From the NCBI RefSeq assembly GCF_004521915.1, contig NZ_SDKD01000025.1:1-59792 (forward strand): a stretch of DNA of 59,792 nt. Reading direction: 5' to 3'. Positions 8,553 to 16,442 of the stretch are shown here, piece after piece. The notes under the pieces are model-generated. The model ran no database searches, was not told the origin of the DNA, and worked only from the letters and a program-made list of their open reading frames with translations. Made by a program: the position numbers and the translations under genes. Source of the stretch: Brevibacillus migulae. GTDB taxonomy: Bacteria > Bacillota > Bacilli > Brevibacillales > Brevibacillaceae. Position 1 is the first letter of the stretch, and each line of letters begins with the position of its first letter.

Positions 8553-9692
8553 TTAACAGCCGATCTCTCTGGCGATCACCATTCGCAGGATCTCGGATGT
8601 ACCCTCCCCGATTTCAAGCAAACGGGCATCACGGAAGAAACGTTCAACCTGGTATTCTTTCATGTAGCCATAGCCGCCGTGGATTTGAATCGCTTGGTGT
8701 GTCGCGGACATCGCGATCTCAGATGCGTACAGCTTTGCCATGGCCGCCTCCTTGGTGAATTTGCGCCCATTGTCTTTCAACCACGCGGCTTTATAGACCA
8801 TATTCCGCGCAAGCTCGATCTGCATGGCCATATCAGCCAGCTTGAATTGAATCGCTTGATACTTCGAGATCGAATTGCCAAAAGTCTGACGCTCCTTGGC
8901 ATATTGCAACGCTTTGTCATAAGCAGCCTGAGCGATACCGACCGCCATCGCACCGATACCGATGCGTCCACCGTCCAAGGTGATGAGGAACTGCTTGAAG
9001 CCCTCGCCTTGCTTGCCCAATATATGATCCTCGGGAACGCGGACTTGATCAAGGACGAGTTCCGTCGTGTTCGAGCTGTGAAGCCCCAGCTTTTCATAGT
9101 TGTCAATCACCGTAAACCCGGGCGCATCCGTCGGAACGATAAAAGCAGTGATGCCCTTGGACCCTTGTTCTTTATCAGTCACTGCCGTCAGCGCGAGGAA
9201 TTTTGCATAGGAAGCGTTCGTAATGAAACACTTGGAGCCATTGATGACCCACTCCTGCCCTTCTTTGATAGCAGTTGTCCTTGTTCCACCCGCGTCGGAC
9301 CCGGCATTCGGCTCAGTCAATCCAAACGAACCCATGCTTTCCCCACTGCAGATCTGTGTCAAATACTTCTCTTTTTGTGCTTGCGTGCCAAACAGATTCA
9401 GGGGTGCGCCACCCAACGAGATGTGGGCGGAATACGTAATCCCTGTCGATGCACAAGCACGGCTCAATTCTTCGACCACCGTGGCAAAGCTGATATAGTC
9501 AGCACCGGCTCCGCCATACTCCTCAGGGAAGGGAAGCCCGAGCAAATTCAAGTCAGCCATTTGTTTAAAGATTTCCACCGGAAACCGCTTCGTTTTATCT
9601 CGCTCGTCAGCCCCAGGAGCAACCACTTCATCTGCAAACTCGCGAATCATCCGTTTGATCATCCGTTGTTCTTCCGTAAAATCAAAAAACAT
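8553..9692 (-). CDS. Acyl-CoA dehydrogenase (FAD)
   Basis: A 379-residue acyl-CoA dehydrogenase, the usual family length. Visible signatures are FGLTEPNAGSDA (FAD/substrate binding), WVINGSKCFITNA, and the C-terminal QIHGGYGYMKEYQVERFFRDAR region with the active-site segment ending LEIGEGTSEILRMVIAR. The enzyme oxidises acyl-CoA to trans-2-enoyl-CoA, passing electrons to ETF. The chain-length class (butyryl or branched-chain likely) cannot be fixed. ATG 9692 follows GAAAGGTGTGGGGAC; the frame is open 138 bp further up but over the promoter and operator, so that extension is rejected. It is monocistronic, between a promoter with a palindromic operator and a terminator. Confidence 0.93.
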   Translation of the reverse strand: MFFDFTEEQRMIKRMIREFADEVVAPGADERDKTKRFPVEIFKQMADLNLLGLPFPEEYGGAGADYISFATVVEELSRACASTGITYSAHISLGGAPLNLFGTQAQKEKYLTQICSGESMGSFGLTEPNAGSDAGGTRTTAIKEGQEWVINGSKCFITNASYAKFLALTAVTDKEQGSKGITAFIVPTDAPGFTVIDNYEKLGLHSSNTTELVLDQVRVPEDHILGKQGEGFKQFLITLDGGRIGIGAMAVGIAQAAYDKALQYAKERQTFGNSISKYQAIQFKLADMAMQIELARNMVYKAAWLKDNGRKFTKEAAMAKLYASEIAMSATHQAIQIHGGYGYMKEYQVERFFRDARLLEIGEGTSEILRMVIAREIGC

Positions 9693-9791
9693 GTCCCCAC
9701 ACCTTTCATCGATTATACGCAAAGAAAAAGGAACTTCACATTCTTTTTGTAAGCACTTACATAATTGTCGATATTGAAATTCCTGATTTTG

Positions 9792-9827
9792 ACCGAGCGC
9801 TTGCTCAGTTAATCTCCCATTATTATA
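9792..9827 (-). promoter_or_regulatory. Promoter and candidate TetR-type operator for the acyl-CoA dehydrogenase gene
   Basis: A minus-strand TATAAT (9822-9827) is a clear -10 element; the -35 is poor. Some 12 bp downstream, where transcription would begin, lies an 18-bp imperfect palindrome, ACCGAGCGCTTGCTCAGT (9792-9809), with 7 of 9 base pairs symmetrical. Palindromes of this design at fatty-acid degradation genes are usually bound by TetR-family acyl-CoA-responsive repressors (FadR/PaaR-like). No regulator gene is in the window. Confidence 0.5.
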
Positions 9828-9961
9828 CACGATCTAACGGTCATTGTGTGAATTATTTTATTTGTTCATCTGTCCTTATATAAATCTTTTGAATTGTACC
9901 TTTTTATATGGTCAGTATTTTTTTACAATACATTCCATCAAGCATGAAGGAAGTGAGTCTT

Positions 9962-10537
9962 TTGAACCAACCCATCCGTTATTGGAAACGCGATTGCACC
10001 GACCAAACCAAAATCGAAAATTTCCTCGCTTTCGCCAAGGCGGGTTTTCTCGGTCTATCCGACGAACACCAGCAGCCATACGTGGTCCCGCTGAATTACG
10101 TCTGGTATCGAAATGCGATTTATTTTCACGGAGCGGATACTGGTCGAAAATGCGATATCATCCAACAAAACGCCCGTGTTTGTTTCACGGTCAGCGAAGA
10201 GTACGGGACCATCGCAGATCCTGTTCCAGCCAGTACCGACACCGCTTATATGAGTGTCATGATATTCGGACAGGCCACACGGGTTGCCGAACTTGACGAA
10301 GCCACCGCTGCTTTGCAAGCGATGCTTGAAAAATATGTGCCTGGCTACTATGATCAGCCTCTAGCCAAGCAACATGTGGCGAAGTACCGCTCTTCTCTCA
10401 ACAGCGAGGTCGCAGTATACCGCATCGATCCTGAGCATGTTTCGGCCAAAGAAAATCCGCTGAATCGGGAGCGCGCCTTTTATCCCGGGCGGAAAGTCCA
10501 GATGGATGTGGCCCGTCATGGCTCTACACATACGTAA
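9962..10537 (+). CDS. Pyridoxamine 5'-phosphate oxidase family (NimA-like) flavin-binding protein
   Basis: A 191-residue split-barrel flavoprotein of the PPOX superfamily. The opening AFAKAGFLGLSD, then PYVVPLNYVWYRNAIYFHGADTGRKCDII and ARVCFTVSEEYG are the pattern of the nitroimidazole-resistance (NimA) or FMN-binding COG3467 group. It probably binds FMN and reduces small molecules; the substrate is unknown. TTG 9962 follows GGAAGTGAG; ATG 9944 is in frame but has no ribosome site. It is followed by a terminator and appears monocistronic. Confidence 0.82.
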   Translation: MNQPIRYWKRDCTDQTKIENFLAFAKAGFLGLSDEHQQPYVVPLNYVWYRNAIYFHGADTGRKCDIIQQNARVCFTVSEEYGTIADPVPASTDTAYMSVMIFGQATRVAELDEATAALQAMLEKYVPGYYDQPLAKQHVAKYRSSLNSEVAVYRIDPEHVSAKENPLNRERAFYPGRKVQMDVARHGSTHT

Positions 10538-10570
10538 AGGCTGCCGGTGGTCCGACAGCCCTACAGCCAA

Positions 10571-10596
10571 GGACCGGGTAACCCCGGTCTTTTTTC
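10571..10596 (+). terminator. Terminator after the PPOX-family gene
   Basis: GACCGGG-TAA-CCCCGGTC with one bulged base, followed by TTTTTT. A second hairpin (GGCTG/CAGCC, about 10540-10562) lies just ahead of it. Confidence 0.85.
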
Positions 10597-10610
10597 ATAA
10601 GTCCAATGCC

Positions 10611-11585
10611 TTACAAGCTCAGCCAGGAAAACCAGTATCTCCTGGTAAGGAAAAACAAAGCGGAACCTGCGAACACCTTAATGAATAGCAATAACTGGAT
10701 GACCTCTTGCTTCGCTTTGGCAATATACAACGATTGTACTTCTGCGCCAAAGAACAAGAGCAAGCCGCATATCGCCAACGCGCCAGCCAGCTGACGCTGT
10801 CGCTCGTGCAGCAGAAACCCCAGCCCGACCATGAGCAGGGAAATCGGTACCCAGTACAACTCCGTCGCCCACCAGCTGTAATCGGCCGATATTCTGCCAA
10901 TGGTGGCAAATCCGTACATAATCCCCAGACCCAACAAACCGCAGTACAGATAATAGCCAAGCCGGAAAAACAGTCCATTTCCACACCACAGCAGGAACAA
11001 GATCGTCAAAAAGAAGAGCAATGCCGTTTTGTCCAAATCCAACTGACGAATCATGAACAATCCGCCCATCGTGACTATAATGAATGAAAGTGCTAAAAAA
11101 AGCTGGCTGTATCCTGCATTTCTTCGGCGGAAAAATACTGCCAAAATATAGAAAACCAGTGCGCTTACGGAAAAGATGGCAATTTGCATTGGGGAACTAA
11201 AACCGTTAAAATGAAAAGCAAGCAAAATGAGTGAAGCGATTACACTCGCGCCTAAAAACCAGGAAAGCACGAGTTTCCAGGAGATCTTCTGCGATCCAGC
11301 GGAGGCTTTCTGAATGTAACGAACTCCGCCGCTTGCTTCCGTTGCGGATCCTTCCCCTGCTTCAACCATGACGGAGGAGCCAGAAGTACCGTGAGCTGCC
11401 ATGACCGGTGTCTCCGCCACAATGGTACGACTGCTTCGACCGCTTTTCGCAGGTACGGGATTCACCTTATGCTCACCTGCTGAATAGAGGTTCAATAAAA
11501 AGATGCAATAATGTTCGGGCAGAAGATGGTTTTTGCGCCAGTTTTCTATCTCAGAAATAATGATTTTTTTACGCTGATCGTCCAA
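10611..11585 (-). CDS. Multi-pass membrane protein, function unknown
   Basis: A 324-residue protein. The first 45 residues are soluble, with a helical segment ISEIENWRKNHLLPEHYC reminiscent of the N-terminal domain that precedes membrane helices in DUF2157-type proteins. A Ser/Gly/Ala-rich linker follows (about 50-95), then eight hydrophobic segments, starting at VLSWFLGASVIASLILLAF and ending near the C-terminus at FAGSALFFLTRRYWF. No catalytic motif is seen. TTG 11585 has AAAGGAG 11 bases upstream, a loose ribosome site, so the start is uncertain. It lies downstream of sigA beyond a terminator and may have its own promoter. Confidence 0.7.
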   Translation of the reverse strand: MDDQRKKIIISEIENWRKNHLLPEHYCIFLLNLYSAGEHKVNPVPAKSGRSSRTIVAETPVMAAHGTSGSSVMVEAGEGSATEASGGVRYIQKASAGSQKISWKLVLSWFLGASVIASLILLAFHFNGFSSPMQIAIFSVSALVFYILAVFFRRRNAGYSQLFLALSFIIVTMGGLFMIRQLDLDKTALLFFLTILFLLWCGNGLFFRLGYYLYCGLLGLGIMYGFATIGRISADYSWWATELYWVPISLLMVGLGFLLHERQRQLAGALAICGLLLFFGAEVQSLYIAKAKQEVIQLLLFIKVFAGSALFFLTRRYWFSWLSL

Positions 11586-11635
11586 AAACAGCCACTCTCC
11601 TTTGAATCACACAACCTCCGCCTGCGACGGATGAG

Positions 11636-11667
11636 AAATAGAAAAGCCTACGCATGCAAACGTAGGC
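11636..11667 (-). terminator. Terminator after sigA
   Basis: On the minus strand GCCTACG-TTTGCATG-CGTAGGC is followed by TTTTCTATTTC. It lies 22 bp past the sigA stop and ends the dnaG-sigA transcript. Confidence 0.85.
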
Positions 11668-11688
11668 AAGCATCTATTACTATATCGG

Positions 11689-12801
11689 CTATTCCAGGAA
11701 ATCCTTTAAGCGTTTACTGCGGCTAGGATGGCGTAATTTTCGTAGGGCTTTTGCCTCAATTTGTCGGATACGCTCTCTGGTAACCCCAAATACCTTCCCG
11801 ACTTCCTCCAGCGTGCGCGTCCGTCCATCATCCAAGCCAAAGCGAAGACGAAGTACGTTTTCCTCACGATCGGTAAGCGTGTCAAGCACATCTTCCAATT
11901 GCTCTTTCAACAATTCATACGCGGCTGCATCGGATGGTGCCAACGCGTCTTGATCCTCGATGAAATCGCCCAGATGAGAGTCATCCTCTTCCCCGATTGG
12001 TGTCTCCAACGATACGGGCTCTTGCGCAATCTTCATAATCTCACGCACTTTTTCCGGTGTCAGATCCATTTTTTCCGCAATCTCTTCCGGGGTGGGTTCG
12101 CGCCCCAATTCTTGCAGCAGCTGACGGGATACGCGAATCAATTTATTAATGGTTTCCACCATATGCACAGGGATCCGAATCGTACGCGCCTGGTCCGCGA
12201 TCGCGCGGGTAATCGCTTGGCGAATCCACCATGTTGCATACGTACTGAACTTGAAGCCTTTCCGGTAGTCGAACTTCTCTACCGCTTTGATCAAACCCAT
12301 GTTTCCTTCCTGAATCAGATCCAGGAACAGCATACCGCGACCTACATAACGTTTCGCGATGCTCACTACCAGACGCAGGTTCGCTTCGGCCAAACGGCGC
12401 TTCGCTTCCTCGTCCCCTTGCTCAATACCGAGGGCCAGTTTGATCTCTTCCTGTGCGGAGAGCAACGGTACACGGCCGATCTCTTTCAAATACATACGAA
12501 CAGGGTCATTGATTTTAATCCCCGGCGGTACCGATAAGTCATCAAAATCAAATTCTTCCTGGTCATCGTCTTTCATCATTTCATCGACTTCTTCGTCGCT
12601 TTCGTTGTTCACTTCGACGCCTTGGTCCCCGAGGAACTCGAAAAACTCATCAATTTGATCGGAGTCTTGATCGAAGCCGGAGAGACGCTCCATAATTTCT
12701 TTATACGTGAGGCTGCCACGTTTTTTGCCCAGCTCCACCAACTGTTCTTTCACTTGCTCGATGGAAGTGGCTTCGTCTGACGTAATATTTTGTTTGTTCA
12801 T
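11689..12801 (-). CDS. sigA: RNA polymerase principal sigma factor SigA (RpoD)
   Basis: A 370-residue primary sigma-70 factor, close in length to B. subtilis SigA. Region 1.1 is partly acidic (about 55-80). Region 1.2 begins DPVRMYLKEIGRVPLLS; region 2 has LVVSIAKRYVGRGM, FLDLIQEGNMGLIKAV and the -10 recognition helix YATWWIRQAITRAI; region 3 follows; region 4.2 has LEEVGKVFGVTRERIRQIEAKALRKLRHP. It directs transcription of housekeeping genes. GGAAGGAGG lies 8 bases ahead of the ATG. It is downstream of dnaG, the classical macromolecular synthesis operon, but rpsU lies elsewhere, as in other Bacillales. Confidence 0.98.
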   Translation of the reverse strand: MNKQNITSDEATSIEQVKEQLVELGKKRGSLTYKEIMERLSGFDQDSDQIDEFFEFLGDQGVEVNNESDEEVDEMMKDDDQEEFDFDDLSVPPGIKINDPVRMYLKEIGRVPLLSAQEEIKLALGIEQGDEEAKRRLAEANLRLVVSIAKRYVGRGMLFLDLIQEGNMGLIKAVEKFDYRKGFKFSTYATWWIRQAITRAIADQARTIRIPVHMVETINKLIRVSRQLLQELGREPTPEEIAEKMDLTPEKVREIMKIAQEPVSLETPIGEEDDSHLGDFIEDQDALAPSDAAAYELLKEQLEDVLDTLTDREENVLRLRFGLDDGRTRTLEEVGKVFGVTRERIRQIEAKALRKLRHPSRSKRLKDFLE

Positions 12802-12838
12802 CTAAACTATCCCTCCTTCCCCGGGAATGATCTGAGAA

Positions 12839-14686
12839 CTACCCTTCCTTTAAAGCATTTTCCAATTCAAGAATCTTCATCCCTACGACGGCAGCTTGAA
12901 TTTCCAGTTGCTTGCGTGTATCTTCGTCATCCGCGGTGGTCGCTTGCAGATTCAGCGTTCGCTGTTCTTCGCGCAATCGATCCAACTCGGCACGCAACGG
13001 GTAGTTATTCACTTGTCTGATGTAGTCACCGATTTCAGTATCAGATACGTCTTCCTTGCACTCCATCATGGCCAATCCCGAGGCTAATTGCTTAAGGTTT
13101 TCTTCTTGCATGTAATGAATGAATTGTCCGGGGTCTTCGGCAAACCCTTCGGCGTAATAAGCATAAAGGTATGCAGCCAGTGCACTGTGCTCGTCGATTT
13201 GAAAGTCCGCCTTGCATTCTTGCATCACGCGGTCAGCGATCTCACGCTTATGCATCATGTAGTACAACAACTTTCGTTCTGCCGTTTCATAGGCAGGTGC
13301 CAGCGACTTTGCGAGCGCAAATTTGCCATTATTTATACTATTATTCCATCCCGGCGTCACTTTATCCCTTTGCGCATTACTTTTTTGTTCTTTGTACACC
13401 CGTTTTGCTTCAAGCTTTAATGCGTCTAGTGATAGTGAAAATTCTTCAGCCAGCTGCCGCTCATACAAATCCCGTTCGATCGGGCTATTGAGCTGGGTAA
13501 TAATGCGAAGTGCTTCCTGCACATAACGAGCTTGATCTGCCTTATCTTGTAATACGTGTTTGCTGCGCAAATGTTGCAAACGAAAAGCTGTAACAGGCAT
13601 CGCCCGCAGCAAGACCTGCTGGGAAAAAGATTCCGCTCCATATTTGCGTATGTAATCATCCGGATCCATTCCCGCTGGCAACGGGGCAATCCGTATCGTA
13701 CAGCCAGTTTCCTGCAATAGCTGGATCGCCTTTGAAGTTGCTTCCTGACCAGCCGTATCCCCGTCATAACAAATAATGACCTGCTCCACATTCTTCCTGA
13801 TCAACCGTGCCTGCTGCTCGGTAATGGCCGTACCCAGCGTTGCGATCCCTTGACCGAAACCAGCTTGCGATGCCGAGATGACATCCACATAGCCTTCAAA
13901 CAGGATCGCTTGCTTTCTGCGGCGCATCACGGCGCGTGCACGATGCAGATTGAAGATGGTTGCACTTTTGTTGAACAGTGGTGTTTCGGGGCTGTTCAGA
14001 TACTTTGGATGAGCGCCGTCGAGTGATCTTCCCCCAAAGCCGATCACTTCTCCCTGTGAATTATGGATAGGAAACATCACGCGGCCGCGAAACCGGTCAA
14101 AAATGCGTCCGTGCTCGCTTTTTACCAACAAGCCAGCTTCCACCATCAACTCCTGTGAGAACTGTCGTTTTTTCAACCATTGGGTGAGAAAATCCCAAGA
14201 ATCAGGGGCAAAACCGATCTGAAATTCCTCGATGGTCTGAACGGACATCCCTCGCTTCTCCAGATATCGTCTGGCTTCCGTACCGTAGGGAGTATGCATG
14301 AGGACATAATGGTATAGTTTCGCCACCAGTTGATGCGCTTCATACATCAGCTGTTTGGCTGAATGCTTAGGTGATTCTTCCTTTTGCTGCTGCGGGATGA
14401 TAATCCCTGCCCGGTCGGCTAGCTTTTGCAAGGCTTCCGGGAAAGTCAACTGCTCGATTTTCATCATGAAGGAGAAGATATCTCCTCCCGCACCACAACC
14501 AAAACAGTGAAAAAATTGTCGATCTGCGTTCACATTAAAAGAAGGCGATTTTTCCGAATGAAAGGGACATAATCCCAAATACGCTCGACCGCTCTTCCTC
14601 AATTGGACATATTCGCTGACCACATCAACGAGATCGACAGCTGCACGAACCTGGTTTACTATCTCCTCTGAATTGAGACCTGTCAT
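12839..14686 (-). CDS. dnaG: DNA primase DnaG
   Basis: A 615-residue primase that lays down RNA primers at the replication fork with DnaB. The N-terminal CHC2-type zinc finger is at about 40-64 (CPFH...FFHCFGCGAGG). The TOPRIM catalytic core contains ILFEGYVDVI and IICYDGDTAGQEA, and the adjacent RNA-polymerase domain has VMFPIHNSQGEVIGFGGRSL. The C-terminal helicase-binding part is less conserved. AAAGGTGG lies upstream of the ATG. The yqxD gene that separates the PPDK regulator from dnaG in B. subtilis is missing; the 157-bp gap holds the likely dnaG-sigA promoter. Confidence 0.97.
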   Translation of the reverse strand: MTGLNSEEIVNQVRAAVDLVDVVSEYVQLRKSGRAYLGLCPFHSEKSPSFNVNADRQFFHCFGCGAGGDIFSFMMKIEQLTFPEALQKLADRAGIIIPQQQKEESPKHSAKQLMYEAHQLVAKLYHYVLMHTPYGTEARRYLEKRGMSVQTIEEFQIGFAPDSWDFLTQWLKKRQFSQELMVEAGLLVKSEHGRIFDRFRGRVMFPIHNSQGEVIGFGGRSLDGAHPKYLNSPETPLFNKSATIFNLHRARAVMRRRKQAILFEGYVDVISASQAGFGQGIATLGTAITEQQARLIRKNVEQVIICYDGDTAGQEATSKAIQLLQETGCTIRIAPLPAGMDPDDYIRKYGAESFSQQVLLRAMPVTAFRLQHLRSKHVLQDKADQARYVQEALRIITQLNSPIERDLYERQLAEEFSLSLDALKLEAKRVYKEQKSNAQRDKVTPGWNNSINNGKFALAKSLAPAYETAERKLLYYMMHKREIADRVMQECKADFQIDEHSALAAYLYAYYAEGFAEDPGQFIHYMQEENLKQLASGLAMMECKEDVSDTEIGDYIRQVNNYPLRAELDRLREEQRTLNLQATTADDEDTRKQLEIQAAVVGMKILELENALKEG

Positions 14687-14755
14687 CTCATTCCACCTTT
14701 ATAGGATCAATGAAGATATAACATTCGTCAGCATTCGCCAAAATCCTTCTTTGCA

Positions 14756-14771
14756 TGTACATTTCTGTACA
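14756..14771 (-). repeat. TGTACA direct/inverted repeat upstream of dnaG
   Basis: Two copies of the self-complementary hexamer TGTACA, four bases apart, 70 bp before dnaG. On the minus strand a TTGTCA lies about 17 bp upstream of TACAGA, a mediocre promoter match that would overlap the repeat, so this could be an operator. No binding protein can be named. Confidence 0.35.
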
Positions 14772-14843
14772 ACTTCTTGACGGAAATGACAACGACTCCA
14801 ATAGTTCTACAAAAACGTTCAATATCCTTCTGCCGATATTATT

Positions 14844-15671
14844 CTATTTGTGCAACCGGCTTTTTCGGATCATTTCCAGAATGATATTGGCAGTTTCTTC
14901 GACCGCTTTATTGGAGACATCGATGACCGGACAGCCCAAACGCTGCATGATTTTTTGCGAATACTGCAGCTCTTGGTGTATCCGATCGAGCGCAGCGTAA
15001 TTCGCCTGGGCAGTCAATCCCAACGCTTTCAGGCGCTCTGTCCGAATCCCGTTTAATTGCTCTCCGCTGATGGTAAGTCCAATCACGCGCTCCGGCGGAA
15101 GCTCGAACAGCTCCTCAGGCGGCTCCACCTCGGGTACAAGAGGTACATTGGCCACTTTTAAACGCTTATTGGCCAAATACATCGACAATGGCGTCTTGGA
15201 CGTGCGGGAAACGCCGATCAGCACGACATCCGCACGCAGCAAGCCGCGCGGATCACGGCCATCATCGTATTTGACCGCAAACTCGATAGCATCTACCCTG
15301 CGGAAATATTCCTCATCCAGCCTTCTGACCAATCCAGGCTTGTTTGACGGTTTCACCTTCAGGGTCTGCTGCAGCGTGACCATCAGCGGCCCCATCACAT
15401 CGATTACGGGAACTTTGTTTGCGTGGGCAGCCTGCAGCATGTAGTCCTTAAGCTCCGGGATGACCAACGTAAAGACGATCATCGCTTTTGACTCTTTAGC
15501 CGAAGCGATGATCTCATCGATAGCGTCCTTATCCTCGATATAAGGATATTTGTGTACATCAATTAAATGTCCGTCGAATTGGCTCGCTGCTGCACGCACG
15601 ACCAATTCCGCGGTTTCACCGATTGAATCGGAGACAACATAGATCAGTTGTCCTTGTCGGCTATCCTCCAT
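14844..15671 (-). CDS. Pyruvate, phosphate dikinase regulatory protein (kinase/pyrophosphorylase)
   Basis: A 275-residue DUF299 protein, equivalent to B. subtilis YqfL. The N-terminus IYVVSDSIGETAELVVRAA and the nucleotide-binding loop VLIGVSRTSKTPLSMYLA (about 151-168) are diagnostic. The family switches pyruvate,phosphate dikinase off by ADP-dependent phosphorylation and on by phosphate-dependent dephosphorylation. No ppdK gene is in the window. TAGGAGGAGAAGAC lies ahead of the ATG. It follows ccpN by 11 bp, a pairing kept in B. subtilis, where the YqfL product affects CcpN activity. Confidence 0.93.
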   Translation of the reverse strand: MEDSRQGQLIYVVSDSIGETAELVVRAAASQFDGHLIDVHKYPYIEDKDAIDEIIASAKESKAMIVFTLVIPELKDYMLQAAHANKVPVIDVMGPLMVTLQQTLKVKPSNKPGLVRRLDEEYFRRVDAIEFAVKYDDGRDPRGLLRADVVLIGVSRTSKTPLSMYLANKRLKVANVPLVPEVEPPEELFELPPERVIGLTISGEQLNGIRTERLKALGLTAQANYAALDRIHQELQYSQKIMQRLGCPVIDVSNKAVEETANIILEMIRKSRLHK

Positions 15672-15682
15672 GTCTTCTCCTC

Positions 15683-16327
15683 CTATACATGAGGCTCTTC
15701 TGCTAGCTCAACAAAAGCCTTGGTAATTGTGGTTTTGGTGACCCGTCCCAACAGTTCGTACTGCCTCCCGTCCGCTTCGCTTGCTTTGACGACAGGCAAC
15801 GAATCGATTTGGTACGTAATCAGCTTTTTCGCGGCATCAAACAAGCTTTCCTCTGCCGTGCACGTGATGATATTGGGCATGCGCGTCATGATGATGCTGA
15901 CAGGCATATCTTCCAACGCCTTGTTGCCCAGAGAGGCTCGCAGCAAATCTTTACGGGAAACAACACCTGCGAGATACCCCTTTTGATTGACGACAAACAA
16001 GGTGCCCACATCCTCCAAAAAGAGCGTCACGACCGCATCATACACCGATGCCGATTCCTGCAGCACAATAGGGACAGCTTTGTAATCATTCACGATGAGC
16101 TTGTGCAGACTTTCACTGATCACGGATCCTGCCGGCCGCCCGGAGTAGAAATATCCTACGCGCGGACGTGCATCCAAGTATCCGGACATCGTCAAAATCG
16201 AAAGATCAGGACGAAGGGTGGCTCTTGTCAGGTTCAGCTTTTCTGCGATCTGCTCGCCTGTAATCGGTCCTTCATCTTTTACAATTTGCAAGATTCGTTC
16301 TTGCCGTTTCGTCAGCTCGATGACCAT
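15683..16327 (-). CDS. ccpN: Transcriptional repressor CcpN (HTH + two CBS domains)
   Basis: A 214-residue regulator. Residues 1-60 are a winged helix-turn-helix (TKRQERILQIVKDEGPITGEQIAEKLNLTR... and the wing ARPRVGYFYSG). Two CBS domains fill about 75-205, the first around VQESASVYDAVVTLFLEDVG and the second around MTRMPNIITCTAEESLFDAAK; these bind adenine nucleotides. In B. subtilis CcpN represses gapB and pckA under glycolytic conditions, and the next gene modulates it. The gene lies between glyS and the PPDK regulator gene, the B. subtilis order. Confidence 0.92.
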   Translation of the reverse strand: MVIELTKRQERILQIVKDEGPITGEQIAEKLNLTRATLRPDLSILTMSGYLDARPRVGYFYSGRPAGSVISESLHKLIVNDYKAVPIVLQESASVYDAVVTLFLEDVGTLFVVNQKGYLAGVVSRKDLLRASLGNKALEDMPVSIIMTRMPNIITCTAEESLFDAAKKLITYQIDSLPVVKASEADGRQYELLGRVTKTTITKAFVELAEEPHV

Positions 16328-16400
16328 TCACCACCGGTTCTTACACAATATCTATCCCTAGTATTACTCTATCGACTGGTGTTTTCCTTCTTCTTTACAG

Positions 16401-16431
16401 AAAAAACTACGCCCCCGTTGAACGGAGGCGT
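16401..16431 (-). terminator. Terminator after glyS
   Basis: On the minus strand ACGCCTCCGTT-C-AACGGGGGCGT forms an 11-bp stem with a G-T pair, followed by AGTTTTTTC. It separates the glyQS transcript from ccpN. Confidence 0.85.
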
Positions 16432-16442
16432 AAAAAAAGCCT

